A DNA stretch of 64,000 nt. It comes from Solobacterium sp. GTDB taxonomy: Bacteria > Bacillota_I > Bacilli_A > Erysipelotrichales > Erysipelotrichaceae. The stretch lies in the NCBI GenBank assembly GCA_017432325.1, contig JAFRJJ010000054.1, positions 16,100-80,099 on the forward strand, written 5' to 3'. Below are positions 16,776-25,440 of the stretch, in pieces; the stretch's first letter is position 1, and the number at the start of each line of letters is the position of its first letter. The notes beneath the pieces were generated by a model that saw only the letters and a list, made by a program, of their open reading frames with translations, was not told the origin of the DNA and did not search any database. Position numbers and translations under genes: made by a program.

Positions 16776-17495
16776 TCAATCACGGTACATATCAAAGAAT
16801 TCTTTTCTTGCCTGTTCACGAAAAGTACGGCCGACCGGGATGCGTGTGTCATCCAGCAGGATAAACTCGTCGTGATTTAATTCCCTGATCATGCGCTTGC
16901 TGATCCAGTATCCCTGATGGCAGCGGATAAACTGATCGCGAAGCTGCTCGGGGATCAATAATCCGGGCCTTCTGGTGTCGTAGTATTCACCGTCAGTGCA
17001 TTTTATATAGGACTTCCGTCCGACTTTGCTGACAAAGAGGATGCGGTCAATATGAACTGCCACATATGCGCTTCCGTCCTTTACGAGGATCACCGGGACG
17101 GTGGTTTCACCTTTCTCCAATGACCTGACCGCTTTTTCGATCGCAGGCCGGAAATGGCTGTCCGCCTGTTTTTTCACGACAAACCAGACATGATCAGTCT
17201 CGTATACATCAGGTGCATAATTGACATAACTAGTCAGGAAAATGACCTGACAGTGAGGGATCCATGTGTTGATCTTCTTGGCCAGTGAAATACCATCATC
17301 TCCATCCATTTCGATATCAAGAACTGCGATATCCGGCTGGTACCTGTCCTTTTCTATTTCGGACAGCAGGAATTCAGCTTTATCAAAAAGCTGTATTTCA
17401 TACTTCAGGCTGTTATACTCCATGAATTCCCTGACCATTTTCTCAGCTGTTTTCAGATGTTCATTGATATCGTCGCAAATTGCAATCTTATACAT
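16776..17495 (-). CDS. LytTR-family response regulator (AgrA-like)
   Basis: A 239-aa regulator. The receiver domain (residues 1-125) has the acidic pair in AICDDINEH, phospho-acceptor Asp in VLDIEMDGDDG, and the Thr/Ser and Lys of FLTSY and VVKK. The C-terminal LytTR DNA-binding domain is recognised from YIKCTDGEYYDTRRP and FIRCHQGYWISKRMI. It overlaps the upstream kinase by eight bases and is followed by a second kinase, so one regulator is shared by two sensors. AAGGAG precedes the ATG. Confidence 0.93.
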   Translation of the reverse strand: MYKIAICDDINEHLKTAEKMVREFMEYNSLKYEIQLFDKAEFLLSEIEKDRYQPDIAVLDIEMDGDDGISLAKKINTWIPHCQVIFLTSYVNYAPDVYETDHVWFVVKKQADSHFRPAIEKAVRSLEKGETTVPVILVKDGSAYVAVHIDRILFVSKVGRKSYIKCTDGEYYDTRRPGLLIPEQLRDQFIRCHQGYWISKRMIRELNHDEFILLDDTRIPVGRTFREQARKEFFDMYRD

Positions 17496-18786
17496 TGGCG
17501 GTCTCCTTCGTTTTCAGAATCAGGCTTGTATGATATGTGTCACCGTCCCTGCCGGAAGATAATTCACCGTCATACTTATCGGCAAGATGGGAGAGAATGG
17601 TAAGTCCCACTCCTCTGTCCAGTCCGGCAAAACGCTGTTTCTTTTTCTCTTCCTTTTTCTGTGCCGGATTGGAACAGGAAATCGTAAGATATGGTTTTTT
17701 ATAATTCGTCTTCAGTTCTATTGATGCGTGTTCAATACCGGTGCAGGCTTCTGCCGCGTTGTCCAGTATATTTCCGTAGACGCAGATCAGGTCCGGATTG
17801 GATATATCAAGATCCGCAGGAAGATGAATGTCTGCATTCAGGGTAATTCCGGACTTACCAAGATCTTCCGTCTTTTTCTCAAGATAACTTGCGGCGACTG
17901 TATTTCTGCAGTCAGGGAAGAGGATATGGACCTGATCCTCTTCAATTACCTTATCGGCATATTCAACCGCGTCTTTCGTGTTTCCGCTGTCAACAAGAGC
18001 GCGTATCGTGTAGAGGTGGTTGTCGATATCGTGGCGCATCCTGCGGATATCAGCATAAGTAGAAACAAGATGGGTATAATAACTGTCCTGTGACTTGATC
18101 TGGTCTTCCAGCATTTCGCTGCGCGTGCGGAGCTCCGCGTTGGAGGCAGTCCGGTAAAACATATAGAGAAGGGCAATGTCGGCAATGATATCAACACAGA
18201 TCATGAATATGATATGGCCGGGTGTTTTTTCACTGATATATATGTATGAAGGCAGCCAGATATAAATTGAAAGCAGCTGGCTGAGAGGGAACAGAAGGAA
18301 CAGGAACCATTGCCTGTTTTCCAGAAGTCCGATGTTTTTCTGTTTGTAAGCCCGCAGGGAAAGCGCTGTTGCTGTGAGAAAATTGAAATTCAGGAACAGG
18401 TAGACAGAATATACAAACGCTCCGTTCGTCCTGAAGATCTCTCCTGAGATGATCTGTTCTTTCGGCAGGATCGCTTCAAGGATCACGTCTGAGATGGCCG
18501 TCGCAAACAGGATCAGGATCACAGTGATGATCTTGAATGCCGGTTTATCCGTATGAAAATAATGGATCAGGAAAGCCACAGCAAACGAACCGATCAGTAA
18601 TTTTACGATAGACAGGATGGGAAATAACCGTTCCAGCAGGACGAAGAATATGAACGATATAATCGAAAATTCCAAAACAACAGTTATGAGTTTGGAATAT
18701 CTGTTTTCAAGTACGATATTTGCTGTGATGACCCAAAATAAGGTGAGGATAAGATTGGTGATGATAAATGAAATTCCTTCGTGCAT
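17488..18786 (-). CDS. AgrC-like GHKL sensor histidine kinase (first copy)
   Basis: A 432-aa membrane kinase, first gene of the operon. The N-terminal ~195 residues hold about six hydrophobic helices. The phospho-acceptor is in MRHDIDNHLYTIRALV, the N-box is ICVYGNILDNAAEAC and the glycine box is DRGVGLTILSHLADKYDG. Sequence similarity to the kinase at 15381 runs along the whole length, including the MHEGI / MHSGI openings, so one arose by duplication. AGAAGGAG precedes the start. No AgrB or AgrD gene is next to it, so the signal is unknown. Confidence 0.93.
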   Translation of the reverse strand: MHEGISFIITNLILTLFWVITANIVLENRYSKLITVVLEFSIISFIFFVLLERLFPILSIVKLLIGSFAVAFLIHYFHTDKPAFKIITVILILFATAISDVILEAILPKEQIISGEIFRTNGAFVYSVYLFLNFNFLTATALSLRAYKQKNIGLLENRQWFLFLLFPLSQLLSIYIWLPSYIYISEKTPGHIIFMICVDIIADIALLYMFYRTASNAELRTRSEMLEDQIKSQDSYYTHLVSTYADIRRMRHDIDNHLYTIRALVDSGNTKDAVEYADKVIEEDQVHILFPDCRNTVAASYLEKKTEDLGKSGITLNADIHLPADLDISNPDLICVYGNILDNAAEACTGIEHASIELKTNYKKPYLTISCSNPAQKKEEKKKQRFAGLDRGVGLTILSHLADKYDGELSSGRDGDTYHTSLILKTKETANV

Positions 18787-18840
18787 TTATCCGGCAGACT
18801 CCTTCTGGTAATTTAAATTCAAATAACACTAAACACTATA

Positions 18841-18886
18841 CAGTACATTTTATTAAAATAGTCAAAAATAATTTATATATGTACTG
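18841..18886 (-). promoter_or_regulatory. Promoter region of the kinase operon with an 8-bp inverted repeat
   Basis: CAGTACAT (18841-18848) and ATGTACTG (18879-18886) are perfect inverse copies 38 bp apart. Between them, on the minus strand, lies TTTGACT, a likely -35; a TGTATAGT -10 follows. The symmetric pair is a candidate site for the LytTR regulator or another factor. Confidence 0.45.
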
Positions 18887-18904
18887 CAGACAATAATTGC
18901 TTTC

Positions 18905-18933
18905 TTGACTGCTTCCATCTCTTTTTCTATATT
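18905..18933 (+). promoter_or_regulatory. Near-consensus promoter of a short transcription unit
   Basis: TTGACT (18905-18910), 17-base spacer, TATATT (18928-18933). It drives only 18950-19155, which ends in a strong terminator. Confidence 0.7.
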
Positions 18934-18949
18934 AGATGCGGGAGTATAT

Positions 18950-19078
18950 ATGAATACCTGTAATGACTTCACATATACGGTCTCTGCGGAAATGAAAAGA
19001 GAGATCGATGAATATATCGTTGATGACAGGCCGTTCAATCTGAAGAACAGTGACGGAATGTCTGAGACGGCACACTAA
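18950..19078 (+). CDS. Possible 42-aa small protein (or small RNA)
   Basis: An ATG at 18950 with GCGGGAG upstream opens 42 codons ending at TAA 19078. The peptide is acidic (AEMKREIDEYIVDD in the middle), has no membrane helix and no signal sequence, so it does not look like an Agr-type pheromone. Support comes from its surroundings: a near-consensus promoter 17 bases before the start and a GC-rich terminator 37 bases after the stop. The same unit could equally be a ~210-nt regulatory RNA. It is divergent from the two-kinase operon. Confidence 0.4.
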   Translation: MNTCNDFTYTVSAEMKREIDEYIVDDRPFNLKNSDGMSETAH

Positions 19079-19114
19079 AGGCTTTTGCTTGTGTGAAAGA
19101 CTTGTTTTCTGTGT

Positions 19115-19155
19115 GCCGGGAAAGAAACAGACACTGCTTCTCGCCCGGCTTTTTA
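19115..19155 (+). terminator. Intrinsic terminator of the short unit
   Basis: GCCGGG (19115-19120) pairs with CCCGGC (19144-19149), with further GAA/TTC and CAG/CTG pairing inside, then TTTTT. Confidence 0.8.
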
Positions 19156-19236
19156 AATGATTCTTATACACCGGAGAATGAATAGTATTCTCTGCATTCA
19201 TACATAATTGAGAGAAATAAATAATGAGGTTTTCAT

Positions 19237-19995
19237 ATGCATAAATATTATGAGATCAATACACCCGGCAATAACGTCCGCTGCAAGTTTTATCACAACG
19301 AGAAGGTCCATCCTGAAAAGGCGGTGATCTTCGGCACGGGTTTTGCCGGTCATAAAGACAACAACGCGGCCGCAAAGTTTGCGGAAAAGCTGCTCTCCAA
19401 ACACAAAGACGTGATCGTGATCGTATTCAACTGGCCTTCACATGGTGATGACGTGAAAAAGAAACTTGTATTATCAGACTGCGGTACCTATCTGGATATC
19501 GTAGTCAAGGATACAAAGGAACGGTTCGGTATTACGGAACTTTATTCCTACGCGACAAGCTTCGGAGGATACCTGGTACTGAAGTATATATCCGAACATG
19601 ATGATCCGTTCCGGAAGATCGTCCTGCGCTGTCCGGCGATCGACATGTATGATGTCCTGACCAGTGCCATCATGAAGAATGACGAACATGACCGGATCAT
19701 GAAGGGCAAGGATATACAGGTCGGCTTTGACCGGAAGATCATCGTTACAAAGGGTCTGCTGGATTCCCTCAGGGAAAACGATATCCGCAAACGCGATTAC
19801 ATTGCATACGCGGATGATATCCTGATCCTTCACGGTACAAAGGACGAGGTCGTCCCGTTTGAAGACGACAGGCTGTTCTCAGAGAACAACCTGATCGACT
19901 TTATCCCGGTAGAAGGTGCAGACCACCGTTTCCAGAATCCTGCTCATATGAGCCTGGCCAACAAATATGCCATGGAATTCTTCGGAATGGAGTAG
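19237..19995 (+). CDS. Alpha/beta hydrolase (serine hydrolase)
   Basis: A 252-aa cytoplasmic hydrolase. The nucleophile elbow is seen as YATSFGGYL (G-x-S-x-G with Ala in the first position), the acid as Asp in ILHGTKDEVVP, and the base as His in GADHRF. The oxyanion region reads FGTGFAGHKD. The layout fits acyl-esterase or dienelactone-hydrolase-like members, but the substrate cannot be inferred. A weak GAGG lies upstream of the ATG. It stands alone, closed by a strong terminator. Confidence 0.85.
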   Translation: MHKYYEINTPGNNVRCKFYHNEKVHPEKAVIFGTGFAGHKDNNAAAKFAEKLLSKHKDVIVIVFNWPSHGDDVKKKLVLSDCGTYLDIVVKDTKERFGITELYSYATSFGGYLVLKYISEHDDPFRKIVLRCPAIDMYDVLTSAIMKNDEHDRIMKGKDIQVGFDRKIIVTKGLLDSLRENDIRKRDYIAYADDILILHGTKDEVVPFEDDRLFSENNLIDFIPVEGADHRFQNPAHMSLANKYAMEFFGME

Positions 19996-20083
19996 GTTTT
20001 TTCAAAGAAACCGGTATGTCTGCCGGTGAAATGGTTTTCACATTTCTGCTGATCAGGAAGACGTAAGAGAGCTTCGGAACCGG

Positions 20084-20115
20084 CACCGCATTTCCGGACG
20101 GAAATGCGGTGTTTT
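20084..20115 (+). terminator. Intrinsic terminator
   Basis: Perfect 12-bp arms CACCGCATTTCC and GGAAATGCGGTG followed by TTTT. The rest of 19996-20300 is very A-rich and holds no gene that I can support. Confidence 0.9.
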
Positions 20116-20307
20116 GCTGTTTTGGGGGAAAAACGAAAAAAAAATTAAGAAAAACAGAAAATAATCGGAAATATTAAGAAAATTATGAAATTTAAAGTCA
20201 AAAAACGAAAAATAATCGAAAAAAGCTGTTTTGTGAAAATTTACAGAAAAAATTTTACAAAAAACATTAAATTATGTATTCAATGTGAAAATAAAGTGAA
20301 AATCATG

Positions 20308-20336
20308 TTGACACATAGTTTTCATGCCAGTAAAAT
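20308..20336 (+). promoter_or_regulatory. Promoter of the first peptide-binding lipoprotein gene
   Basis: TTGACA (20308-20313), 17-base spacer, TAAAAT (20331-20336): close to the vegetative consensus, 27 bases before the ATG. Confidence 0.85.
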
Positions 20337-20363
20337 GCGTTCATATAAAAGGGAGGGACAAGA

Positions 20364-22058
20364 ATGAAAAAGAGTCTCAGCATATTATTATCAGGCATTC
20401 TCACATTAGGCCTGACAGCATGCTCCGGCGGTTCCACAGCACCGGAAGGCGGCGGAACATCACCCGATACACCCGCAACAGCTGAAGCAAGCGGCGACGA
20501 AAAGAGTTCCATGATCGTTGCGATCGCATCACAGTTCGACACCTTGGACCCGTGCGTAAGCACAACTGTCTATAACGGATATGTTATCTCACATATCTAT
20601 TCAGGTCTGATGAGAACAAATACAGAAGGTCAGCCTGAACCTGATCTCTGTACAGGTTTCGATATCTCCGATGATGGTCTGACATATACATTCCATCTGA
20701 GAGATGACGTCACATTCTCCGACGGAACACCTATCACATCAGCGAACTATGAGTACGCATGGCTGCGTGCAATGTCCTACGGTATCGATGCAACTACACG
20801 TACAAATGATATGGTCACCTACATCAAGGGCGGCAGAGATTACAACACACGTGCTCTTGAAGCAGGCGACAGCTTCGACTGCACAACTGAAGACCACAGC
20901 TCAGTAGGCATTAACTGCATCGACGACTACACGATCGAAGTAACACTGGAAAATCCTCTGGCATACTTCCCTCAGTGGCTCGGCGGAGGTGTCTGGGCTG
21001 CTCTGCCTCTGGATACTCCTCAGCATGACAATGCATGGTCACTCGAACCCGGTTACGCTACAAGCGGACCGTATGTCCTTGATTACATCAACATCAACGA
21101 CAAGGCTGAAATCTCCAGAAACGAAAAATACTTCAAGCCTGACTTCGTCAAGATGGACAAGATCACATTCCAGGTCATGCCCGATCCTGATGCACAGGCA
21201 ATGGGTTACGATGCAGGTGACATCGATGTTGCTCTGAACATTTCAACAGAAACATCCAGCAAGTACAAGGGCACAGACAGTCTCTGGGTTCTGAACTATC
21301 CGTCAGCTTATGGTCTGGTAGTCAATGCCGGTCCTACAGGCCCTGACTTCCTGAAAGACGTCAGAGTTCGTAAGGCTCTCTACATCGCTATCGATAAGGA
21401 CGCTATCATCGACGTAATCGGCGGAGCTGACATGCATCCGGCACTCGGCGGATGGGTCGCATATGGTCTCGGCGGCGTTGACGGTGACTTCCGTACAGAG
21501 AGAGATGCAAAGGGTTATGAAGCTCATTATGATCCGGAAGAAGCTAAGAGACTGCTCGCTGAAGCAGGCTATGACGGATCCGATGATGCTCATACGATCC
21601 ACCTGACATACAAGTATTCCACAAACTCCTATCATGCAGACGTTGCTACGATGCTGCAGCAGATGTGGACAGCAATCGGTCTCGATGTTGACTTCGACGC
21701 TGTTGAATCAGGTGTCTACTACGGTCAGCTCGATAACGGCGACATTCAGATCGGCCGTTATGGACTGCAGGTAAGTGACTCCCCGATCTCATTCCTTGAC
21801 TGGCTGTCAGGTGACTTCCAGCAGACTTCTCTGGCTGGTGATGAAACATTTGACCAGATGCTGAGAGACGTCAAGAAGATCTCTGACGAAAAAGAATTCC
21901 TGACAAGAGTTCACGAGATCGAAGATTACTTCTGCCAGGAACAGTTCCTTGTGTTCCCGATGTGGCAGAATGCACAGCCTGCACTGGTTAAGACAAACCT
22001 CAAGGGCTATGAGCTGCATATCACAACACTCTGGTTCGGTAACTGCTATTTCGAATAA
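20364..22058 (+). CDS. Peptide ABC transporter substrate-binding lipoprotein (family 5), orphan 1
   Basis: A 564-aa lipoprotein (lipobox LTAC at about residue 20) of the OppA/DppA family. Family signatures include the opening SQFDTLDPCVS, YSGLMRTN, YTFHLRDDVTFSDGTPIT and VRKALYIAIDKDAIIDVIGG. It captures oligopeptides or similar ligands outside the membrane for import. No permease or ATPase gene is adjacent; the gene has its own promoter and terminator. The paralogues at 37058 and 39406 share whole phrases such as CTTEDHSSVGI, so the three form a recent family that presumably feeds a permease encoded elsewhere. Confidence 0.93.
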   Translation: MKKSLSILLSGILTLGLTACSGGSTAPEGGGTSPDTPATAEASGDEKSSMIVAIASQFDTLDPCVSTTVYNGYVISHIYSGLMRTNTEGQPEPDLCTGFDISDDGLTYTFHLRDDVTFSDGTPITSANYEYAWLRAMSYGIDATTRTNDMVTYIKGGRDYNTRALEAGDSFDCTTEDHSSVGINCIDDYTIEVTLENPLAYFPQWLGGGVWAALPLDTPQHDNAWSLEPGYATSGPYVLDYININDKAEISRNEKYFKPDFVKMDKITFQVMPDPDAQAMGYDAGDIDVALNISTETSSKYKGTDSLWVLNYPSAYGLVVNAGPTGPDFLKDVRVRKALYIAIDKDAIIDVIGGADMHPALGGWVAYGLGGVDGDFRTERDAKGYEAHYDPEEAKRLLAEAGYDGSDDAHTIHLTYKYSTNSYHADVATMLQQMWTAIGLDVDFDAVESGVYYGQLDNGDIQIGRYGLQVSDSPISFLDWLSGDFQQTSLAGDETFDQMLRDVKKISDEKEFLTRVHEIEDYFCQEQFLVFPMWQNAQPALVKTNLKGYELHITTLWFGNCYFE

Positions 22059-22078
22059 GAGATTCTGATTCACTAATA

Positions 22079-22108
22079 TAAGAGGGCACGCACAGTGCTC
22101 TCTTTTTC
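22079..22108 (+). terminator. Intrinsic terminator
   Basis: AGAGGGCAC / GTGCTCTCT arms followed by TTTTC after the binding-protein gene. Confidence 0.85.
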
Positions 22109-22175
22109 TGTGCCCAAATGAAAATGGCTCATCATCGAGCCTCTTCAAAACAGTTTTCAAACGGAACAATCAGTA

Positions 22176-23045
22176 TTACTGACGGTAGATCTCTTCTGCC
22201 AGATCGATGTATTTCCGGACGGAAGGAGAGACAGGTTCATTGTAAATAATGCCGTATTCCCTGGCCCATCCGGTATTCAGAGGGATCTTGACCAGTTCAC
22301 TGATGGAATGGATAAACGGATTGGCGGTCAGCAGGAGTGAATCACCGGACAGGCATTCGAAAGCAGCTTCTACCTGATGGTCGACATCATCCCGCTCGAT
22401 CAGGTTTTCCTTTCGGTCTTTGAAGGCTTCATGCAGGGCATCAATGACATTGCTGTCCAGCATTCTCGGAAAGACTGTCAGAGGATACTGCGTCAGCTGA
22501 CTGAGCGATACAGAAGACAAGAAGGACAGGGGATGCCCGCTGCGCATTGCCGCCACAAAGGGAACATGCGTCAGCGGCTTGAATGTGTAATGAAAGTCAG
22601 GTGCCTTGTCATTTGAAAAGGTCTCACCGACATCAATGATGTTGTTTTCCACTCTCCATTCACCGCTGTGATTGGGATGGACTGCCCGGATGATCCGGAT
22701 ACCGGGATAGCGCTGTGTAAATTCATGCGTTACACGGTCCAGTAATACCTGATGCTCGACATTGCCGATCCTGATGCACTGGTCATCGACCATGCTCCGG
22801 CATGCTTTGATCAGTTTTTCCTTCTGTGACTGCAGCTTCCTTATACCATTTACAAACTGTGTGCCCGCTTCTGTCAGGCGGACACCTTTTTTTCCGCGTT
22901 CAAACAGAGGAAAGCCGAGTTCTTCTTCCAGTTTGTTGATCTGCTTCAGGATCGCCTGCTTGGAAACATAACCTGTTTCTTCCGCTTTGGAGAAACTTCC
23001 TTTTTCCGCTACCAGAAACAATAGCTTCAGCTGTTCATCTGTCAT
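22176..23045 (-). CDS. LysR-family transcriptional regulator
   Basis: A 289-aa regulator. The N-terminal winged helix-turn-helix is clear (LKLLFLVAEKGSFSKAEE, then VSKQAILKQINKLEEELGFPLFERG). The C-terminal two-lobed effector domain starts near residue 90. GGAGG precedes the ATG. It is divergent from the second FMN/FAD reductase across 91 bp containing a LysR-type symmetric site, so by family rule it probably controls that gene and itself, responding to a small carboxylate-like co-inducer. Confidence 0.93.
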   Translation of the reverse strand: MTDEQLKLLFLVAEKGSFSKAEETGYVSKQAILKQINKLEEELGFPLFERGKKGVRLTEAGTQFVNGIRKLQSQKEKLIKACRSMVDDQCIRIGNVEHQVLLDRVTHEFTQRYPGIRIIRAVHPNHSGEWRVENNIIDVGETFSNDKAPDFHYTFKPLTHVPFVAAMRSGHPLSFLSSVSLSQLTQYPLTVFPRMLDSNVIDALHEAFKDRKENLIERDDVDHQVEAAFECLSGDSLLLTANPFIHSISELVKIPLNTGWAREYGIIYNEPVSPSVRKYIDLAEEIYRQ

Positions 23046-23073
23046 GGTAACCTCCGGTTACCGATATAGTAAC
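23046..23073. promoter_or_regulatory. LysR-type operator with three half-sites
   Basis: GGTAACC-TCC-GGTTACC (23046-23062) is a perfect 7-bp inverted repeat, and GTTAC-N7-GTAAC (23057-23073) is an overlapping T-N11-A box. The first palindrome covers the ribosome site of the LysR gene, consistent with autorepression. Confidence 0.65.
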
Positions 23074-23136
23074 ATTCCTGTCATTTCTTCAGCAACCTCA
23101 ATCGCTTAAGATTTATCTGTAAACGGAGGAACAGAA

Positions 23137-24903
23137 ATGAAAAAGTATCTTTTCGCACTTGCATGCACCGGTGCAGTACTGCTTGCAGGATGTGCTTCTG
23201 GCGGTGCATCAGCACCAGCTGAAACAGCTGAAGCATCCGGCATGTTCAAACCCGGCACTTACACTGCCAAAGCAGCCGGCAGAAACGGCGATATTACCGT
23301 CAACGTAGAATTCAGCGCTGACGAGATCGTTTCAATTACACATGAGTCTGAAGAAACGGAATCCATCGGTGTTCCGGCAATGGATACACTGGCTGAAAAG
23401 ATCACAGCATCACAGTCACTTTCCCAGGATGCGGTATCCGGAGCTACGATCAGCTCTGATGCATTTATGGAAGCTGTCAGGGATGCAGTCGTACAGGCAG
23501 GAGCGGATCCTGAAAGTCTGATGAAGGAAGATACTTCAGAAGCAGAAAAGACAGCTTATGAAACGGAAGCAGACATCATCGTTGTAGGCGGCGGTGCTGC
23601 CGGCATGACTGCCGCGATCACAGCACATGATCTCGGCGCAAGCGTGATCCTGCTGGAAAAGAGCAGTGTGCTGGGCGGAAATACTGTCTGCGCAGCCAAC
23701 GGCATCAATGCGGCTGATTCTGCTGTACAGCTCGCGGATACCAAATACCAGGAAGCCAAGGCTTCTGTTGAAGGACTTGAATCACTGCAGATGAACAATG
23801 AAGACGCGCATGAAAATCTTGTCAAAGCATTTGCTGAGAACAGCGGGGAAGTCATTGACTGGATGAGCGGACTCGGTGTGAACTTCACAGTCGATATCAG
23901 GGAAGACCAGAGAAACAGCGAGCAGAATTATTACCTGCTGCAGGACACCAGCGATGGCTCCACAGCGATCACAATGATCAACAAGGTCAGTGCCGAACTC
24001 AAGAAGCAGGGCATTACAGTCTACTATAATATGGACGCACATGATCTTGTGACAGACGAAAGCGGAAAGGTAACAGGTGTAACAGCTTCTTCTGCGGAAG
24101 GGGAAGAAGTAACATTCAGCGGAAGATCCGTTATTCTCTGCACAGGCGGTTTCGGACAGAACAGCGAGCTTCTGGGAGAAGTCAATCCGGAACTTGCAAA
24201 TGCTGTTACAGATGAAGTTGCTCCGACAACAGGTGAAGGACTTCTGATGGCTCAGGCAGTCGGTGCTGCCACAGCCAACCTGGATGCGATCCAGACATTC
24301 CCTCATGTGATCCCGGGATACGGAATGATCCTCCCGTTCTCACTGCCGGGCGGATTCGTACCTGATGCGCTGTTTGTCAACAACCAGGCAGAACGTTTCG
24401 CAGCAGAGGGATTCGAGATCCCTGATGTACTGCTTGCCCAGGATAAGGGTGAAGTATACTGCATCTTCGATGAGAGCGGTATGAATGATACACTGAGCAC
24501 ACTGGTCAAGAACGGTGTCATCAGTGAAGCTGACACAGCGGAAGAACTTGCCGGCAAACTCGGCATTGACGGAACTGCTCTTGCAGAAACGATCAGCACA
24601 TTCAATGAAGATATCGCTGATGGAACAGATGATGCGTTCGGACGTCAGGAAAACCTGAATACATTTGAAGGCAAATTCTATGGATACCGTTTCGGTGTCG
24701 GTGCGCACTATTTCATGGGCGGCATACTGATCGATGAGGACACACATGTACTGGATACAGACGGAAATGCGATCGAAGGTCTGTATGCGGCCGGTGAGGT
24801 CACAGGCGGTTTCCACGGTACATTCCGTGTAGACGGATCAGGTCTTGGTGATTCCTTCACATTCGGAAGGATCGCCGGCAGAACAGCTGCTGAAGCAGAA
24901 TAA
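23137..24903 (+). CDS. Exported FMN/FAD-dependent reductase with divergent active site (lipoprotein)
   Basis: A 588-aa lipoprotein (lipobox LAGC). The FMN domain carries flavinylation motif DAVSGATISS (Thr 104), and the FAD domain begins with IIVVGGGAAGMTAA. It is a paralogue of the protein at 9534 but with a different substrate site: the IQIHPT histidine is replaced (IQTFPH), and the segment that holds the proton-donating arginine in fumarate reductases has no arginine (LPFSLPGGFVP). The late arginine survives in FHGTFRVDG. It should therefore use another acceptor than fumarate. AGGAG precedes the ATG; the LysR gene is divergent. Confidence 0.87.
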   Translation: MKKYLFALACTGAVLLAGCASGGASAPAETAEASGMFKPGTYTAKAAGRNGDITVNVEFSADEIVSITHESEETESIGVPAMDTLAEKITASQSLSQDAVSGATISSDAFMEAVRDAVVQAGADPESLMKEDTSEAEKTAYETEADIIVVGGGAAGMTAAITAHDLGASVILLEKSSVLGGNTVCAANGINAADSAVQLADTKYQEAKASVEGLESLQMNNEDAHENLVKAFAENSGEVIDWMSGLGVNFTVDIREDQRNSEQNYYLLQDTSDGSTAITMINKVSAELKKQGITVYYNMDAHDLVTDESGKVTGVTASSAEGEEVTFSGRSVILCTGGFGQNSELLGEVNPELANAVTDEVAPTTGEGLLMAQAVGAATANLDAIQTFPHVIPGYGMILPFSLPGGFVPDALFVNNQAERFAAEGFEIPDVLLAQDKGEVYCIFDESGMNDTLSTLVKNGVISEADTAEELAGKLGIDGTALAETISTFNEDIADGTDDAFGRQENLNTFEGKFYGYRFGVGAHYFMGGILIDEDTHVLDTDGNAIEGLYAAGEVTGGFHGTFRVDGSGLGDSFTFGRIAGRTAAEAE

Positions 24904-25101
24904 ACTCAAAAAGACCTGTGTTTGCAAAATGCAGTACAGGCCACTGCCAAAACACTCAAAAATGACTTCTGAAATGGACTGATATCAATAAGCAGACTCC
25001 CAATACAGTATCAAAACTGCAGCAGTTTTATTCGACATGGCGGAAAGCTGAGCACAAGAAAAAACAAAATACATAGGAGAGAAACTGTGCAAAACAAAAC
25101 A

Positions 25102-25141
25102 GATCTCAGAACTGAGCATCAGTCCTGAGATCATTTTTTTC
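25102..25141. terminator. Hairpin with flanking A/T runs, probable bidirectional terminator
   Basis: GATCTCAG (25102-25109) and CTGAGATC (25125-25132), with inner ACTGA/TCAGT pairing, then seven T on the plus strand. The stretch 24904-25101 has no gene that I can see. Confidence 0.65.
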
Positions 25142-25319
25142 GGATCTCGTCCGCTTTCCGGATCCAGTATAAGACAAGTGTGTACATGACAAATGCCGCA
25201 AGGACCCAGGCGATCAGGCTGCCGCCGAAGAATCGTGCTGAGATAAAATATCCGGATGACACGGCATACAAGGCTGCAGCGATCATCAATAAATTACGAT
25301 TACCTGTTTTCATGGTCAT
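25131..25319 (-). CDS. Small membrane protein, two helices
   Basis: A 60-62 aa protein read from ATG 25319 or 25313. Two hydrophobic helices are visible (LLMIAAALYAVSSGYFI and LIAWVLAAFVMYTLVLYWI), with a charged tail RKADEIRKK. No ribosome site precedes either ATG, and a longer frame from a TTG at 25397 is no better supported, so the start is uncertain. Its stop codon touches the terminator stem. No family recognised. Confidence 0.55.
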   Translation of the reverse strand: MTMKTGNRNLLMIAAALYAVSSGYFISARFFGGSLIAWVLAAFVMYTLVLYWIRKADEIRKK

Positions 25320-25440
25320 ATAGTAACACGGCTTTGCCAAAAAGTCTTTTAAGGTGATATCGGGCCGGATAGTCAAAAACAGTTTTGCGGCAGGCAATGC
25401 GTGATAAGATTATGGTAAATAAGAAAGTGAGAAACAATGG

